From contig JAADHV010000049.1 in assembly GCA_013151635.1 (NCBI GenBank), forward strand, positions 1 to 37,876: a stretch of DNA of 37,876 nt, given 5' to 3'. The DNA is from Deltaproteobacteria bacterium. Lineage in GTDB: Bacteria; Desulfobacterota; Desulfobacteria; Desulfobacterales; Desulfobacteraceae. The notes beneath the pieces are model-generated. The model searched no databases and was not told the DNA's origin. It saw only the letters and a list, made by a program, of their open reading frames with translations. The translations under genes and the position numbers were made by a program. This document shows, piece by piece, positions 8,242 to 17,223 of the stretch. The stretch's first letter is position 1. The number at the start of each line of letters is the position of its first letter.

Positions 8242-9138
8242 ATGAAACTTTTGGACAAAAAAGCACAGATCCAGAATATCACCCTTGCAGGTCTTGCCGT
8301 AAATATCATCCTGTCCGTTACAAAATTTTTATTAGGCTTTTTTGGTCACAGCCAGGCGGTCGTGGCAGATGCTTTACACAGCTTTTCAGACACAAGTTCC
8401 GACCTTGTCATTTTATTCGGGGTAAAATACTGGACAGCCCCCCCGGATGACGGCCACCCCTACGGCCATCAAAAAATCGAATCGTGCATTACTATTATTA
8501 TCGGATTGATCCTCATTGTTGTGGCCTGTGCAATCGGATATAACGGCCTTGTGTCACTGCAGGGAAGAAACCAGCCTGAATTGGACAGGATCGTCATTAT
8601 AGGTCCTCTTCTCTCGATTGTCATAAAAGAAATCCTTTTCAGGTATACCTACAAGGTTGGTATTAAAACCAATTCCTCTTCCGTTAAAGCAAATGCCTGG
8701 CACCACCGGACCGACGCATTATCCTCCATTCCCGTCCTTATTACCGTTCTTGCAACCTTGATCGATCCGGGATTGGGATTTCTCGACCAGGTCGGGGCCA
8801 TTATTGTTTCAGCCTTTATTATTAAAGTGGGCCTTGAAATCTTTTTCACCAATATCAATGATCTTCTGGATACGGGAATCTCAAGGGAAAAAATCATTGA
8901 AATGGAAAAAACGATTGACAATATACAAGGTGTAAAAGGACTTCATAAGTTAAGAACCAGGAAACTTGCAAATTACATTTTTATTGATCTTCACCTGGAA
9001 GTTGACGGGCAGTTGCCTGTTGTAAAAGGCCACGATATATCAGAAGAGGTAAAAAAGATCCTGATTCAAAGCAACCCTAAGATTATCGACGTCATGGTCC
9101 ACCTGGAACCTGAAAAAATCATTAAAGGCTCAGAATAA
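8242..9138 (+). CDS. Cation diffusion facilitator (CDF) family metal exporter
   Basis: A 298-residue inner-membrane antiporter that exports divalent metal ions. Transmembrane segment 2 contains VADALHSFSDTSSDL and segment 5 contains HHRTDALSS; both carry the H-x3-D pattern that forms the transport site. HPYGHQKIE marks the loop after segment 2. The C-terminal cytoplasmic domain (about 210-298), with VKGLHKLRTRKL and IDLHLEVDG, matches the CDF dimerisation domain. Metal specificity (Zn, Fe, Mn, Co) cannot be set from this alone. The ribosome binding site before ATG 8242 is weak. The gene follows the GGGtGRT operon by 32 bases and may be read through from it, perhaps linking it to iron handling; that link is inference. 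Confidence 0.92.
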   Translation: MKLLDKKAQIQNITLAGLAVNIILSVTKFLLGFFGHSQAVVADALHSFSDTSSDLVILFGVKYWTAPPDDGHPYGHQKIESCITIIIGLILIVVACAIGYNGLVSLQGRNQPELDRIVIIGPLLSIVIKEILFRYTYKVGIKTNSSSVKANAWHHRTDALSSIPVLITVLATLIDPGLGFLDQVGAIIVSAFIIKVGLEIFFTNINDLLDTGISREKIIEMEKTIDNIQGVKGLHKLRTRKLANYIFIDLHLEVDGQLPVVKGHDISEEVKKILIQSNPKIIDVMVHLEPEKIIKGSE

Positions 9139-9190
9139 AAAAAATATAATATCCACGGGCAGGAAATAAATTCAAGGCAGGGGATAAAGA

Positions 9191-11056
9191 TTGTTTAAAA
9201 AAATACCATCATGGAAACAAAAGGCCCTCTCTCCAAAGGATGTATTAAAAAAAATTGAGCCGGGAATGAACATTTTCATCGGCACTGGTGCGGCAGAACC
9301 AAGAACGCTTGTAAACTGCCTTATGCAAGCCAGGGGATACAGGCTACAGGATCTGACGCTGATCCAGCTTGTCAGTTTTGGGGATGCAATTTCATACAAG
9401 GCACTACAATCCAAAAAATACCGGCTTAAAACCTTTTTTTCCGGATGGGTTTCTGCAGAAGCCATATCTGCCGGCCAGGTTGACCTTGTACCCTCAAGAT
9501 TCTCAGCCATCCCGCGGCTCATGAAGGAAGGACAGATCCCTATTGATATTGCCTTTGTGCAGATAACACCACCCAACAGAGCAGGGTATTGCAGTCTTGG
9601 TGTGGGAGTTGATGTGGCAAGAAGGGCAATGGAGCATGCAGATCTTGTCGTTGGTGAAGTCAACCATGACATCCCTTTCACTTTAGGGGATACATTTGTT
9701 CCGTTTGATGCATTTGACATAATCATTGAGTCTATTGACCCGCCGTTTTATTTTCCAAGGTTCAAGGTAGACCCTGTGTTTGACAAGCTGGCAGCCAATG
9801 TCGCTTCTGTAATTGAAGACGGCAGTTGCCTTGCTTTTACTTTCGGCCCGATTTTCGAGGCCCTGCCCGGACATCTTGCCGGAAAAAAAGATCTGGGGAT
9901 TCATACACCGTTTTTTACGGATGCATTAATGGAACTTGTTAAAAGCGGTGCGGTCACCAACCGGAGAAAAGGCCTTTTCAGGGGAAGGTCTTTAACAGCT
10001 TATGCACTTGGCAGTAAAGAGTTAATGCACTTTCTTGATAAAAATCCAATAGTTGAATTTCAAAGCATTGATAAAGTCTTTAACCCGATGGAGATCGGGC
10101 GAAACCACCGGTTTGTGTTTATTATACCTGTAAGACGCGTCGATCTTTCAGGCCTTGTCGCCCTGCATAACAGCAAAGGAAATGTTACGGCAGGCCCGGG
10201 CCAGATGGCAGATTTCTTTAATGGTGCTGAAATTTCCCGGGGTGGCTATACCATTGTTGCCCTTCCCAGCAGGAACCGTATGGGAGTTGCCAATATCCGC
10301 CTTTCAGTGGAGAATTCTCCCGATTTATTAAGTATTCCGGAATCCATTGACCTTGTTGCAACAGAACACGGGATTGCCCATTTACGCGGAAAAACCTTAA
10401 GAGAGCGTGCCCAGGCCCTTATCGAAATTGCCCACCCTGAAGACCGGCCCGCACTGGTTGAAGGGGCAAAAAAAATAAATGTCCTGTATCAGGATCAGAT
10501 TTTTCTGGCAGACAGTGCTCATTTTTATCCTTCTGATATTGAAACGCGCCATACGTTCAAGGATAATATTAATGTACGTTTCAGGGCCATAAAACCATCT
10601 GACGAAGACCAGATGAGACAGCTCTTTTATAGATTTTCCGACAAGGCTATCTATTACCGTTATTTCAGCCCCATAAAAACCATGCCCCATGAAAAAATGC
10701 AGGAGTATGTAAATGTTGACTACCGGAATGTACTGTCCATTGTTGCTCTTGTTGGAGAGCCGGGACAGCAGACCATTATTGCCGAAGCAAGGTTTGCAAA
10801 GCATCAGGACAAACCTTTTGTGGATATTGCTTTTGTTGTTGACGAAGCATACCAGGGATGCGGGATTGCCACCCATCTTTATCAAATACTTGCAAGGCTG
10901 GCCAGAGACAGGGGAGCCCAGGGCATGACCGCAGATATTCTGCCTTCCAACATGGCCATGCTTAAAGTTCTTGAAAAAGGCAATTTCCCGGTCCAGGCGA
11001 AACTGGAGCAGGGTGTTTATGCGTTGACCATTGATTTATCAGGGCAAAAAGGCTGA
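9191..11056 (+). CDS. Acetyl-CoA hydrolase/transferase fused to a C-terminal GNAT acetyltransferase domain
   Basis: A 621-residue two-part protein. Residues 1 to about 440 form an acetyl-CoA hydrolase/4-hydroxybutyrate CoA-transferase-type domain: GMNIFIGTGAAEPRTL at the start, NPIVEF, whose Glu lies where the family's catalytic Glu is expected, VTAGPGQMADFFNGA, and ATEHGIAHLRGKTLRERA at the end. Residues about 455-621 are a GNAT domain starting at VRFRAIKPSDE, with the acetyl-CoA loop YQGCGIATHL. The first part moves CoA between acyl groups or hydrolyses acyl-CoA; the second may acetylate a protein lysine or use the same acetyl-CoA pool. The fusion is known in bacteria, but its logic is unclear. 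The start is TTG 9191, with GGGG at 9180-9183. Confidence 0.9.
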   Translation: MFKKIPSWKQKALSPKDVLKKIEPGMNIFIGTGAAEPRTLVNCLMQARGYRLQDLTLIQLVSFGDAISYKALQSKKYRLKTFFSGWVSAEAISAGQVDLVPSRFSAIPRLMKEGQIPIDIAFVQITPPNRAGYCSLGVGVDVARRAMEHADLVVGEVNHDIPFTLGDTFVPFDAFDIIIESIDPPFYFPRFKVDPVFDKLAANVASVIEDGSCLAFTFGPIFEALPGHLAGKKDLGIHTPFFTDALMELVKSGAVTNRRKGLFRGRSLTAYALGSKELMHFLDKNPIVEFQSIDKVFNPMEIGRNHRFVFIIPVRRVDLSGLVALHNSKGNVTAGPGQMADFFNGAEISRGGYTIVALPSRNRMGVANIRLSVENSPDLLSIPESIDLVATEHGIAHLRGKTLRERAQALIEIAHPEDRPALVEGAKKINVLYQDQIFLADSAHFYPSDIETRHTFKDNINVRFRAIKPSDEDQMRQLFYRFSDKAIYYRYFSPIKTMPHEKMQEYVNVDYRNVLSIVALVGEPGQQTIIAEARFAKHQDKPFVDIAFVVDEAYQGCGIATHLYQILARLARDRGAQGMTADILPSNMAMLKVLEKGNFPVQAKLEQGVYALTIDLSGQKG

Positions 11057-11074
11057 GATTTTCTTTTCTAAAGC

Positions 11075-12109
11075 TTATAATAACAGATCTTCCTGGGTAA
11101 TGATCAGGTTCCTGCCATTGTTCTTGGCCATATAAAGAGCATCATCCGATCTTTTTATAAGGCTTTGTTCCGGTTCATTCAGTTTGTATAAGGCAATCCC
11201 CATTGAAACTGTTACTTTTCCCATGGTCTCGCCGGTTTCTTTAAGCTTCCATTCCTTTGTTGACAAGGCATTTTTAATTTTTTGCCCAACAGCCTTTGCG
11301 CCCTCAATCCCTGTTTCAGGCAAAAGGATCAAAAACTCTTCCCCCCCATATCTGGCCGCGATATCATTTCTTCTCAAATGGTCCTTCAGCATCTGGGCAA
11401 TACTTCTTAAAAGGCTGTCCCCCACCAGATGCCCGAAAGTATCATTTACCCTTTTAAAATGATCAATATCCACCATGATAATAGAAAATGGCGAATCATT
11501 CTGTTTGGCCCTGATTCTTTCCAGCTCAAGCTTTTTTTCAAGCCCTCTCCTGTTGATCAATGAAGTTAAGGAATCTGTCTGTGCTTCCTGCTGGGATTTT
11601 TCCAATTCCTTTTGCAATTGTTTTAAATCTTCAGAAGATATTTTCATCCTGGTTTGAAGCCTTTTGCCGGAATGAACAAGCTCTTTGGTTTCAATAATCA
11701 TCCGGTCAACAATAACCTTGATCTCATTATAGTCGTGGACTTCACTGATTTGAACTGCCAAATCTCCCAGGTTCTTTCCGTGTCCTGCAAGATCTCCTTC
11801 CGTATCTAAAACATGATTTGTTATCTCTTTTAACATTAAAGAAATTTTAGTTAAAAGCCTGCTTATAATGATTCTGTCACCATCAGCCACATATTTTTGA
11901 TACAGTCGTTCAACCTTATTGTTATTAAAGGGTTTGGCGTTTTCGATCAAGTGGTCAACAGCTTTTTTTAATTTTATATTTTTACCGGATACATACTCAT
12001 ACCACACCGTGTAATTTACAGGATTGACAGGCAGATTGTATTTCGCAATATAATTCAGGGCAAGTCTTAAATATTCACCTGCCGTAGTTCTTTCTTCCGT
12101 ATAATTCAT
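11075..12109 (-). CDS. GGDEF diguanylate cyclase
   Basis: A 344-residue diguanylate cyclase making cyclic di-GMP. The C-terminal GGDEF domain has the active signature RYGGEEF and, five residues before it, the inhibitory product-binding site RRND (RxxD), so product feedback is likely. Residues 1-170 are helical, with a coiled coil just before the cyclase domain; the start TAGEYLRLALNYIAKYNLPV resembles an N-terminal region seen in other delta-proteobacterial cyclases but not named. The frame is open for another 84 codons upstream, but the start at 12109 is chosen because AGGTGG lies just before it on the minus strand. No membrane segments. It could oppose the HD-GYP-like protein at 2832. Confidence 0.92.
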   Translation of the reverse strand: MNYTEERTTAGEYLRLALNYIAKYNLPVNPVNYTVWYEYVSGKNIKLKKAVDHLIENAKPFNNNKVERLYQKYVADGDRIIISRLLTKISLMLKEITNHVLDTEGDLAGHGKNLGDLAVQISEVHDYNEIKVIVDRMIIETKELVHSGKRLQTRMKISSEDLKQLQKELEKSQQEAQTDSLTSLINRRGLEKKLELERIRAKQNDSPFSIIMVDIDHFKRVNDTFGHLVGDSLLRSIAQMLKDHLRRNDIAARYGGEEFLILLPETGIEGAKAVGQKIKNALSTKEWKLKETGETMGKVTVSMGIALYKLNEPEQSLIKRSDDALYMAKNNGRNLIITQEDLLL

Positions 12110-12394
12110 ATACCACCTAAACTGTAACATGTTTCGTCCGGCCGTTATTTTAAAGGCACATCCACAAGTCAAGCAGTAAATGACCGGATTTGTTTTATCA
12201 ATTGTCCTTTTGCAGACATTTTTATCCAAAACATAAAATATTGTCAACAGGTTACTTTTGCTGCCACCGGCCCTGGGCAAACCCTTACAAACAACCCTTA
12301 AGAAAACCGGGAGGTCCTTTTTCGTCCGGCCTTTTTTTAAAAAAAACCAGGCTGGCAGCACAAAAAATCTATTGGTCTTTAAATAGTACGGGCA

Positions 12395-12817
12395 CTATTT
12401 TGTAATAAAAACAGGGCAATCAGATTTATGAATAACCATGTGGGCAACACTGCCGAGTAACAGGCCTGCAAAATCCGTGACACCCCTTGAGCCCATAACA
12501 ACCAGATCGATATTCTCAATTTTTACCACTTCAGGTATTTTATTACCTGGTGTTCCCTCAAGAATGCGGACATCAAACTTCACATCTGCCTGTTCAAGCA
12601 TACTTATAAAAGGGTCAACAAGCTCTTCGGATGCCTTGTTGATTTCATTAACTGCCTGCTGGAAATAGGGTTCTGCAAGAACAATGGGGAAGCGGGCATG
12701 GCAATGGAGCAGGATTATTTTAGCATCCATAAGGCCGGCAAGCTCGATCGCATACCTGGTTGAATGTGTTGAATGCTCTGATCCGTCAACCGGGTTCAAG
12801 ATTTTTTTGATATTCAT
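12395..12817 (-). CDS. Universal stress protein, UspA family
   Basis: A 140-residue single-domain UspA protein. It starts with KILNPVDGSEHS and ends with the ATP-binding pattern GSRG...GSVAHMVIH (G-x2-G-x9-G-S), so it belongs to the nucleotide-binding subgroup. Such proteins are small cytoplasmic dimers produced under starvation or stress. AAGGAG precedes the ATG at 12817. A hairpin lies directly upstream of that ribosome binding site (12832-12850). The diguanylate cyclase gene is downstream on the same strand after 285 bases, so co-transcription is possible but not evident. Confidence 0.94.
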   Translation of the reverse strand: MNIKKILNPVDGSEHSTHSTRYAIELAGLMDAKIILLHCHARFPIVLAEPYFQQAVNEINKASEELVDPFISMLEQADVKFDVRILEGTPGNKIPEVVKIENIDLVVMGSRGVTDFAGLLLGSVAHMVIHKSDCPVFITK

Positions 12818-12831
12818 GACGTTCTCCTTTC

Positions 12832-12850
12832 CAGCCTGATGACCAGGCTG
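12832..12850 (-). promoter_or_regulatory. Hairpin in the 5' untranslated region of the usp gene
   Basis: A perfect 7-bp inverted repeat (CAGCCTG at 12832-12838 and CAGGCTG at 12844-12850) with a 5-base loop. On the minus strand it ends a few bases before the AAGGAG site of the universal stress protein gene. It could stabilise the message, affect ribosome access or be an operator; the sequence does not decide between these. Confidence 0.4.
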
Positions 12851-12950
12851 ATATCATCTCCTTGTACATGAAAAAAAATTCCGGTTCACAACTTCTTAAA
12901 AGAAAGGACAAAACAACTGAACAGGTTTTAACAGGATATAATTTGAGCAT

Positions 12951-12979
12951 ACTATATTTCTAAGAAATTGTCATATAGT
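12951..12979. promoter_or_regulatory. Inverted repeat upstream of the metY promoter, operator candidate
   Basis: ACTATAT at 12951-12957 and ATATAGT at 12973-12979 form a perfect 7-base inverted repeat with 15 bases between, within which TTTCTAAGAAA is itself nearly palindromic. It is centred about 40 bases upstream of the -35 box at 13003. Placement fits a binding site for a regulator of the methionine operon. No SAM riboswitch was recognised in this leader. Confidence 0.35.
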
Positions 12980-13002
12980 TTATAAAGAAATCAAACTAAA
13001 TC

Positions 13003-13031
13003 TTGACAAGCACCTACCACAATGTGATACT
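13003..13031 (+). promoter_or_regulatory. sigma70-like promoter of the metYXW-nadA operon
   Basis: A perfect -35 box TTGACA at 13003-13008 is followed, 17 bases on, by GATACT at 13026-13031 (four of six consensus positions). The predicted start near 13038 leaves a short leader before metY, with GGAGAA at 13056-13061 as ribosome binding site. Among the promoters proposed here it has the only perfect -35 box. Confidence 0.65.
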
Positions 13032-13073
13032 CTGTTTTTCTTAAAAATCATACTTGGAGAAAAGGCAAATATC

Positions 13074-14327
13074 ATGAACAAAAAAAAAAATTATCATTTT
13101 GAAACAAAAGCGATTCATGAAGGTTTAAAAGACACCCCATGGCAGGGGGCCACCCTCCCTCCTATTTTCCAGACTGCAGCGCACTACCATGAAAGCGCGG
13201 ACAGCCTGAGCAAAACATTTGCCGGTAAGACAGGGGAGCATATTTATATGCGGCTCAGCAACCCCACCAACAGGTTTCTTGAACAAAAGCTGGCAGCCCT
13301 TGAATCAGGAGCTGCTGCCGTTGTAACCGGTTCCGGAATGGCAGCCATTAACAACGCCTGTATGACCCTGCTTTCCGCCGGAGATGAATTTGTTGCCAGC
13401 AAATCCCTTTTCATGTCTTCATATACACTTTTTACAAATATTTTTAAAAAATACGGCATCAGCGCAAAGCTTGTTGATCCTTTAAGCCTTGATGACATTG
13501 AGCAGGCCATAAACAAGAAAACACGGTTTGTCTATATGGAAACCATTACTAATCCGGGCATGGAAATTGCCGATATTAAAAGCATAGCCGAAATTGCCCA
13601 CGAAAATGGCGTACCGCTCATGATTGACAACACACTGGCTTCCCCCTGGCTTTGCAGGCCCATTGAACTTGGTGCAGACATTGTTTTGCACTCAACCACC
13701 AAGTACCTTTCCGGCCATGGTGCCGCCATGGGCGGTGTGGTGGTGGATGCAGGGAACTTTGACTGGACCGGGGAAAAATTTTCTGATTTCGCGCCTTTTG
13801 TTGAGCAGAGAGGAAATCTTGCATTTATACACAGGCTGTTTAAAGAATATCATATCAATTTCGGCACCACACCTGCGCCGCTGCACTCTTATCTCACAGT
13901 CATCGGGTTAAACACCCTTGGCCTTCGCATGGAACGTCAGATGGAAAATACCATAAAGGCTGCAAGCTTTCTAAAAGAACAGCCAAAAGTTGAATGGGTC
14001 AATTTCCCGGGGTTTGAGGACCATAAATGCCATGAAATCGCAAAAACCCAGTTTATGGACAAAGGGTTTGGTGCCATGCTCACTTTCGGGCTAAAAGACC
14101 AGGAATCGTGTTTCAAGCTTGTTGATCATCTTGGCATGATTTTAAACCTGGCCAATCTTGGGGACTGCAAAACCTTGATTATTCACCCTTACTCATCCCA
14201 ATATATAACTTTTCCCGAAGACCTTAAAAATCAACTTGCAGACCCCCAGCTTCTGAGGCTTTCCCTTGGAGTCGAGCATGTTGAGGATATTTTAAATGAT
14301 CTTGCAAAAGCCCTTGAACCAGTTTAA
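13074..14327 (+). CDS. metY: O-acetylhomoserine sulfhydrylase (PLP-dependent)
   Basis: The 417-residue enzyme joins sulfide to O-acetylhomoserine, giving homocysteine for methionine synthesis. It is a Cys/Met-metabolism PLP enzyme: the cofactor lysine is in HSTTKYLSGHG, the phosphate-binding segment in TGSGMAAINNA, and the start FETKAIHEG is typical. The following metX makes its acetylated substrate, which favours MetY over cystathionine gamma-synthase or a lyase. In a sulfate reducer, sulfide is abundant, so direct sulfhydrylation is expected. The ATG is preceded by GGAGAAAAGG. metX starts 3 bases after the stop. Confidence 0.94.
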   Translation: MNKKKNYHFETKAIHEGLKDTPWQGATLPPIFQTAAHYHESADSLSKTFAGKTGEHIYMRLSNPTNRFLEQKLAALESGAAAVVTGSGMAAINNACMTLLSAGDEFVASKSLFMSSYTLFTNIFKKYGISAKLVDPLSLDDIEQAINKKTRFVYMETITNPGMEIADIKSIAEIAHENGVPLMIDNTLASPWLCRPIELGADIVLHSTTKYLSGHGAAMGGVVVDAGNFDWTGEKFSDFAPFVEQRGNLAFIHRLFKEYHINFGTTPAPLHSYLTVIGLNTLGLRMERQMENTIKAASFLKEQPKVEWVNFPGFEDHKCHEIAKTQFMDKGFGAMLTFGLKDQESCFKLVDHLGMILNLANLGDCKTLIIHPYSSQYITFPEDLKNQLADPQLLRLSLGVEHVEDILNDLAKALEPV

Positions 14328-14330
14328 AAT

Positions 14331-15491
14331 ATGAGCGAGTACACAAGCCATAACCGGAACGGCCAAACCATTGGCATTGTTAAAAAGCAATTTTTTTCCT
14401 TTGCCGCACCCCCTGACAGACTGAAGCTCGAAAGCGGTGCAGACATCGGCCCTGTAACCATTGCCTATGAAACCTGCGGGTCTTTGAACCAGGATAAAAC
14501 CAATGTTATTCTCGTACTCCATGCACTTTCCGGAGATTCCCATGTGGCAGGGTATTATGACCCGAAAGATGCCAAGCCCGGCTGGTGGGATATCATGGTA
14601 GGCCCTGGCAAAGGAATTGATACGGACAGATATTTTGTAATCTGCTCCAATATTATAGGGTCCTGTGCCGGATCAACAGGACCATCCTCCATCAATCCGG
14701 AAACAGGCAGAGAATACGGAACTGATTTTCCCTTTATAACTGTCGGGGATATGGTTGAAACCCAAAAGGCCCTGATCAACCACCTGGGGATCAAATCTCT
14801 CTTATCAGTGATAGGAGGATCGGTCGGTGGCATGCAGGCCCTTGAATGGTGTACAAGGTTCCCGGATATGGTTAAATCAGTGATTCCCCTTGCGACAACC
14901 ACACGGCATTCAGCTCTGGCTATTGCCTTTAATGAAGTTGCAAGACAAGCTATCATGGCTGACCCGAACTGGAATAAAGGACATTATTATTCCGGCAAAA
15001 AACCTGACATGGGCCTTGCCATTGCCAGGATGATCGGGCATATCACTTATCTTTCAGATGAGTCCATGCGCCTGAAATTCGGGCGGAAGCTTCAAAACAG
15101 GTCTGCATTAAGCTTTGAATTCGGTGCTGAATTTCAGGTGGAAAGTTATCTTCAATACCAGGGTAACAAATTTATTGAACGTTTTGACGCCAATTCTTTT
15201 TTGTATATCACCAAGGCTGCGGATTATTTTGATCTGGCAGGGCAATATGGCTCAGGCTCTCTTGTTAAAGCCTTTTCCAAATGCAAAGCAAAATTTTTAA
15301 TCGTTTCTTATACCTCTGACTGGCTTTACCCGACGTATCAGTCAAAAGAAATGGTCAAAGCCATGAAAAAAAACAACCTGGATGTCAGCTTTTGTGAAAT
15401 CGATTCCCAATGGGGGCATGATGCCTTTTTACTTCCCAGTGACCGGCTTGACAATCTGATCAAAGGATTTCTAAGGGGTGTGCCAAATTGA
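14331..15491 (+). CDS. metX: Homoserine O-acetyltransferase
   Basis: A 386-residue alpha/beta hydrolase-fold acyltransferase that activates homoserine with acetyl-CoA. The nucleophile Ser lies in GGSVGGMQALEW, and the rest of the triad in YTSDWLYP (Asp) and QWGHDAFLLP (His). The substrate-binding region has SGDSHVAGYYDP and SCAGSTGPSSINP, typical of MetX. It begins 3 bases after the metY stop and lacks a clear ribosome binding site of its own, so translational coupling to metY is likely. Its end overlaps the metW start by four bases. Confidence 0.96.
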   Translation: MSEYTSHNRNGQTIGIVKKQFFSFAAPPDRLKLESGADIGPVTIAYETCGSLNQDKTNVILVLHALSGDSHVAGYYDPKDAKPGWWDIMVGPGKGIDTDRYFVICSNIIGSCAGSTGPSSINPETGREYGTDFPFITVGDMVETQKALINHLGIKSLLSVIGGSVGGMQALEWCTRFPDMVKSVIPLATTTRHSALAIAFNEVARQAIMADPNWNKGHYYSGKKPDMGLAIARMIGHITYLSDESMRLKFGRKLQNRSALSFEFGAEFQVESYLQYQGNKFIERFDANSFLYITKAADYFDLAGQYGSGSLVKAFSKCKAKFLIVSYTSDWLYPTYQSKEMVKAMKKNNLDVSFCEIDSQWGHDAFLLPSDRLDNLIKGFLRGVPN

Positions 15492-16102
15492 AGCCTGATC
15501 ATTTAAGATATGACTTGAAAATCATTGCTTCCTGGATTGAACCGGGGGCCTCAATATTAGGCCTTGGCTGCGGGGAAGGAGACCTTCTTTTCTGGCTTAA
15601 AAAAGAAAAAAACGTAAAGGAACGGGGCATAGAGATACAAGAATCAAAAGTGGTCAAATGTATTGAAAAAGGGATCTCGGTTTTACAGGGTGACATTAAA
15701 GAAGAGATTGAAGACTATCCTGACAATGCCTTTGATTATGCGATCCTGTCCCAGACCCTTCAGCAGGTCTATGAGCCGTCAAGCCTGATTCATTCCATGA
15801 TGAGGGTGGCAAAGATGGGTGTGGTCAGTTTTCCCAACTTTGGCCATATCAAGGTCCGCATGCAATTGGCATTTAAAGGACAGGCCCCTGTGACCAGGGA
15901 GCTTCCCTATTCATGGCATAACACCCCCAACATCAGGGTCTTGAGCCTGGAGGACTTTGAAAAATTTTCTAACCAGGTCGGGTTTAAAATTCTGAAAAAA
16001 GCTGCAATTAACACGAAAAACAATCAACGCCACGGCAAGATGGTAAGCTTTTTACCTAACCTGTTTGCTACCTATGGCATATTTTTGATTGGTAAGGAAT
16101 AA
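15488..16102 (+). CDS. metW: MetW, methyltransferase-fold partner of MetX
   Basis: A 204-residue protein of the MetW family. Residues 20-35 hold a SAM-binding-like glycine motif (ILGLGCGEGDLL), and SQTLQQVYEP and VVSFPNFGH are typical family stretches. MetW is found next to MetX and is thought to support or complex with the acetyltransferase; a methylation reaction is not established. The start is TTG 15488, which overlaps the metX stop; GGGGTG lies about 9 bases upstream. nadA begins 2 bases after the stop. Confidence 0.92.
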   Translation: MKPDHLRYDLKIIASWIEPGASILGLGCGEGDLLFWLKKEKNVKERGIEIQESKVVKCIEKGISVLQGDIKEEIEDYPDNAFDYAILSQTLQQVYEPSSLIHSMMRVAKMGVVSFPNFGHIKVRMQLAFKGQAPVTRELPYSWHNTPNIRVLSLEDFEKFSNQVGFKILKKAAINTKNNQRHGKMVSFLPNLFATYGIFLIGKE

Positions 16103-16104
16103 AC

Positions 16105-17151
16105 ATGGAAAACAAAGAGATTGATAAAGCAATAATAGAAAAAATTATCAGGATAAAACAAAAATCAGGGAACAAGCTTGTTATCCTGACCCATCATTAT
16201 CAAAGAAAAGAGATCATTGATCTAGGCGACCACAAGGGAGATTCTTTTGGCCTCTCTCAAAGGGCTGCCACGGATAAGAATGCAAAATATATTATTTTTT
16301 GTGGTGTCCATTTTATGGCGGAAAGTGCAGCGATCCTTGCAAAAGCCCACCAGACCGTACAAATTCCTGATATGGATGCCGGTTGCTGGATGGCTGACAT
16401 GGCGGATGCCTTTCTCGTTGAAAGGGCCTGGAATGAAGTTGCAGCCATTGTGGGGGAAAACAGGACCACCCCTCTTGTTTACATGAATTCCGACGCCTAT
16501 ATCAAGGCCCATTGCGGAAAAAACAACGGGGCTGTCTGCACATCTTCCAATGCGCCCAAAGCCTTTGAATGGGCGTTAGGGCAAAGAGAAAAAATTTTCT
16601 TTTTCCCTGATGAACATCTTGGCCGGAATACAGGGAATCATCTTGGCATCCCGGAAGATGAAATGATTTTATGGGATCCTGAAAAACCATTGGGCGGCAA
16701 CAGCGAATCCGACATAAAAAAAGCAAAAGTGTTATTGTGGAAAGGATATTGCCTGGTTCATACCAGGTTTACGATAAATGACATAAAAACCATGCGAAAA
16801 AACTTTCCTGATGCAAAAATAGTCGTGCATCCCGAATGTACTGGTGAAGTTGTCAAAGCATCTGATGCAGTGGGTTCCACAAGTTTTATTGTCAAATATG
16901 TTTCCAATGCACCCAAAAATTCCACGATCATAATTGGCACTGAAATCAATTTGGTCAAACGGCTTGTCACGGGATGCCCGGATAAAAGGATTCTCCCGCT
17001 AAAGGACTCGCTTTGCCCCAATATGTATAAAATCAATTTAAAAAACCTTTTAGCCTGCCTTGAAAACATTGGGAAAATCAATATTGTTACAGTAGACGAA
17101 AAAATCAAAAAATATGCTGTCATTGCCCTTGAAAACATGCTGAACCTGTAA
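16105..17151 (+). CDS. nadA: Quinolinate synthase A
   Basis: This 348-residue Fe-S enzyme condenses iminoaspartate with dihydroxyacetone phosphate to quinolinate, the NAD precursor. The three cluster cysteines are recognisable in GAVCTSSNA, HPECTGEV and DSLCPNM. Substrate residues appear in LTHHYQR and MNSDAYIKAHCGK. The start lies 2 bases after metW and the operon ends here; neither nadB nor nadC is present in the window. It is the last gene of the metYXW operon, an unusual combination that may be incidental. The 72 bases that follow show no convincing terminator. Confidence 0.96.
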   Translation: MENKEIDKAIIEKIIRIKQKSGNKLVILTHHYQRKEIIDLGDHKGDSFGLSQRAATDKNAKYIIFCGVHFMAESAAILAKAHQTVQIPDMDAGCWMADMADAFLVERAWNEVAAIVGENRTTPLVYMNSDAYIKAHCGKNNGAVCTSSNAPKAFEWALGQREKIFFFPDEHLGRNTGNHLGIPEDEMILWDPEKPLGGNSESDIKKAKVLLWKGYCLVHTRFTINDIKTMRKNFPDAKIVVHPECTGEVVKASDAVGSTSFIVKYVSNAPKNSTIIIGTEINLVKRLVTGCPDKRILPLKDSLCPNMYKINLKNLLACLENIGKINIVTVDEKIKKYAVIALENMLNL

Positions 17152-17223
17152 AACCGGAAACATGCACGATACTTAAAATCCCCGGTATATCTTTAATCAC
17201 AAGTACAAATGATCCAGGATTAA

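Noticed and set aside
12110-12361. N-terminal extension of the diguanylate cyclase by 84 codons
   Set aside because: The extension has no family resemblance, and a good ribosome site sits just before 12109; the stretch is treated as leader.
12340-12394. Terminator between the usp and diguanylate cyclase genes
   Set aside because: A T-run follows CCAGCCTGG on the minus strand, but the palindrome leaves a one-base loop and cannot fold into a useful stem.
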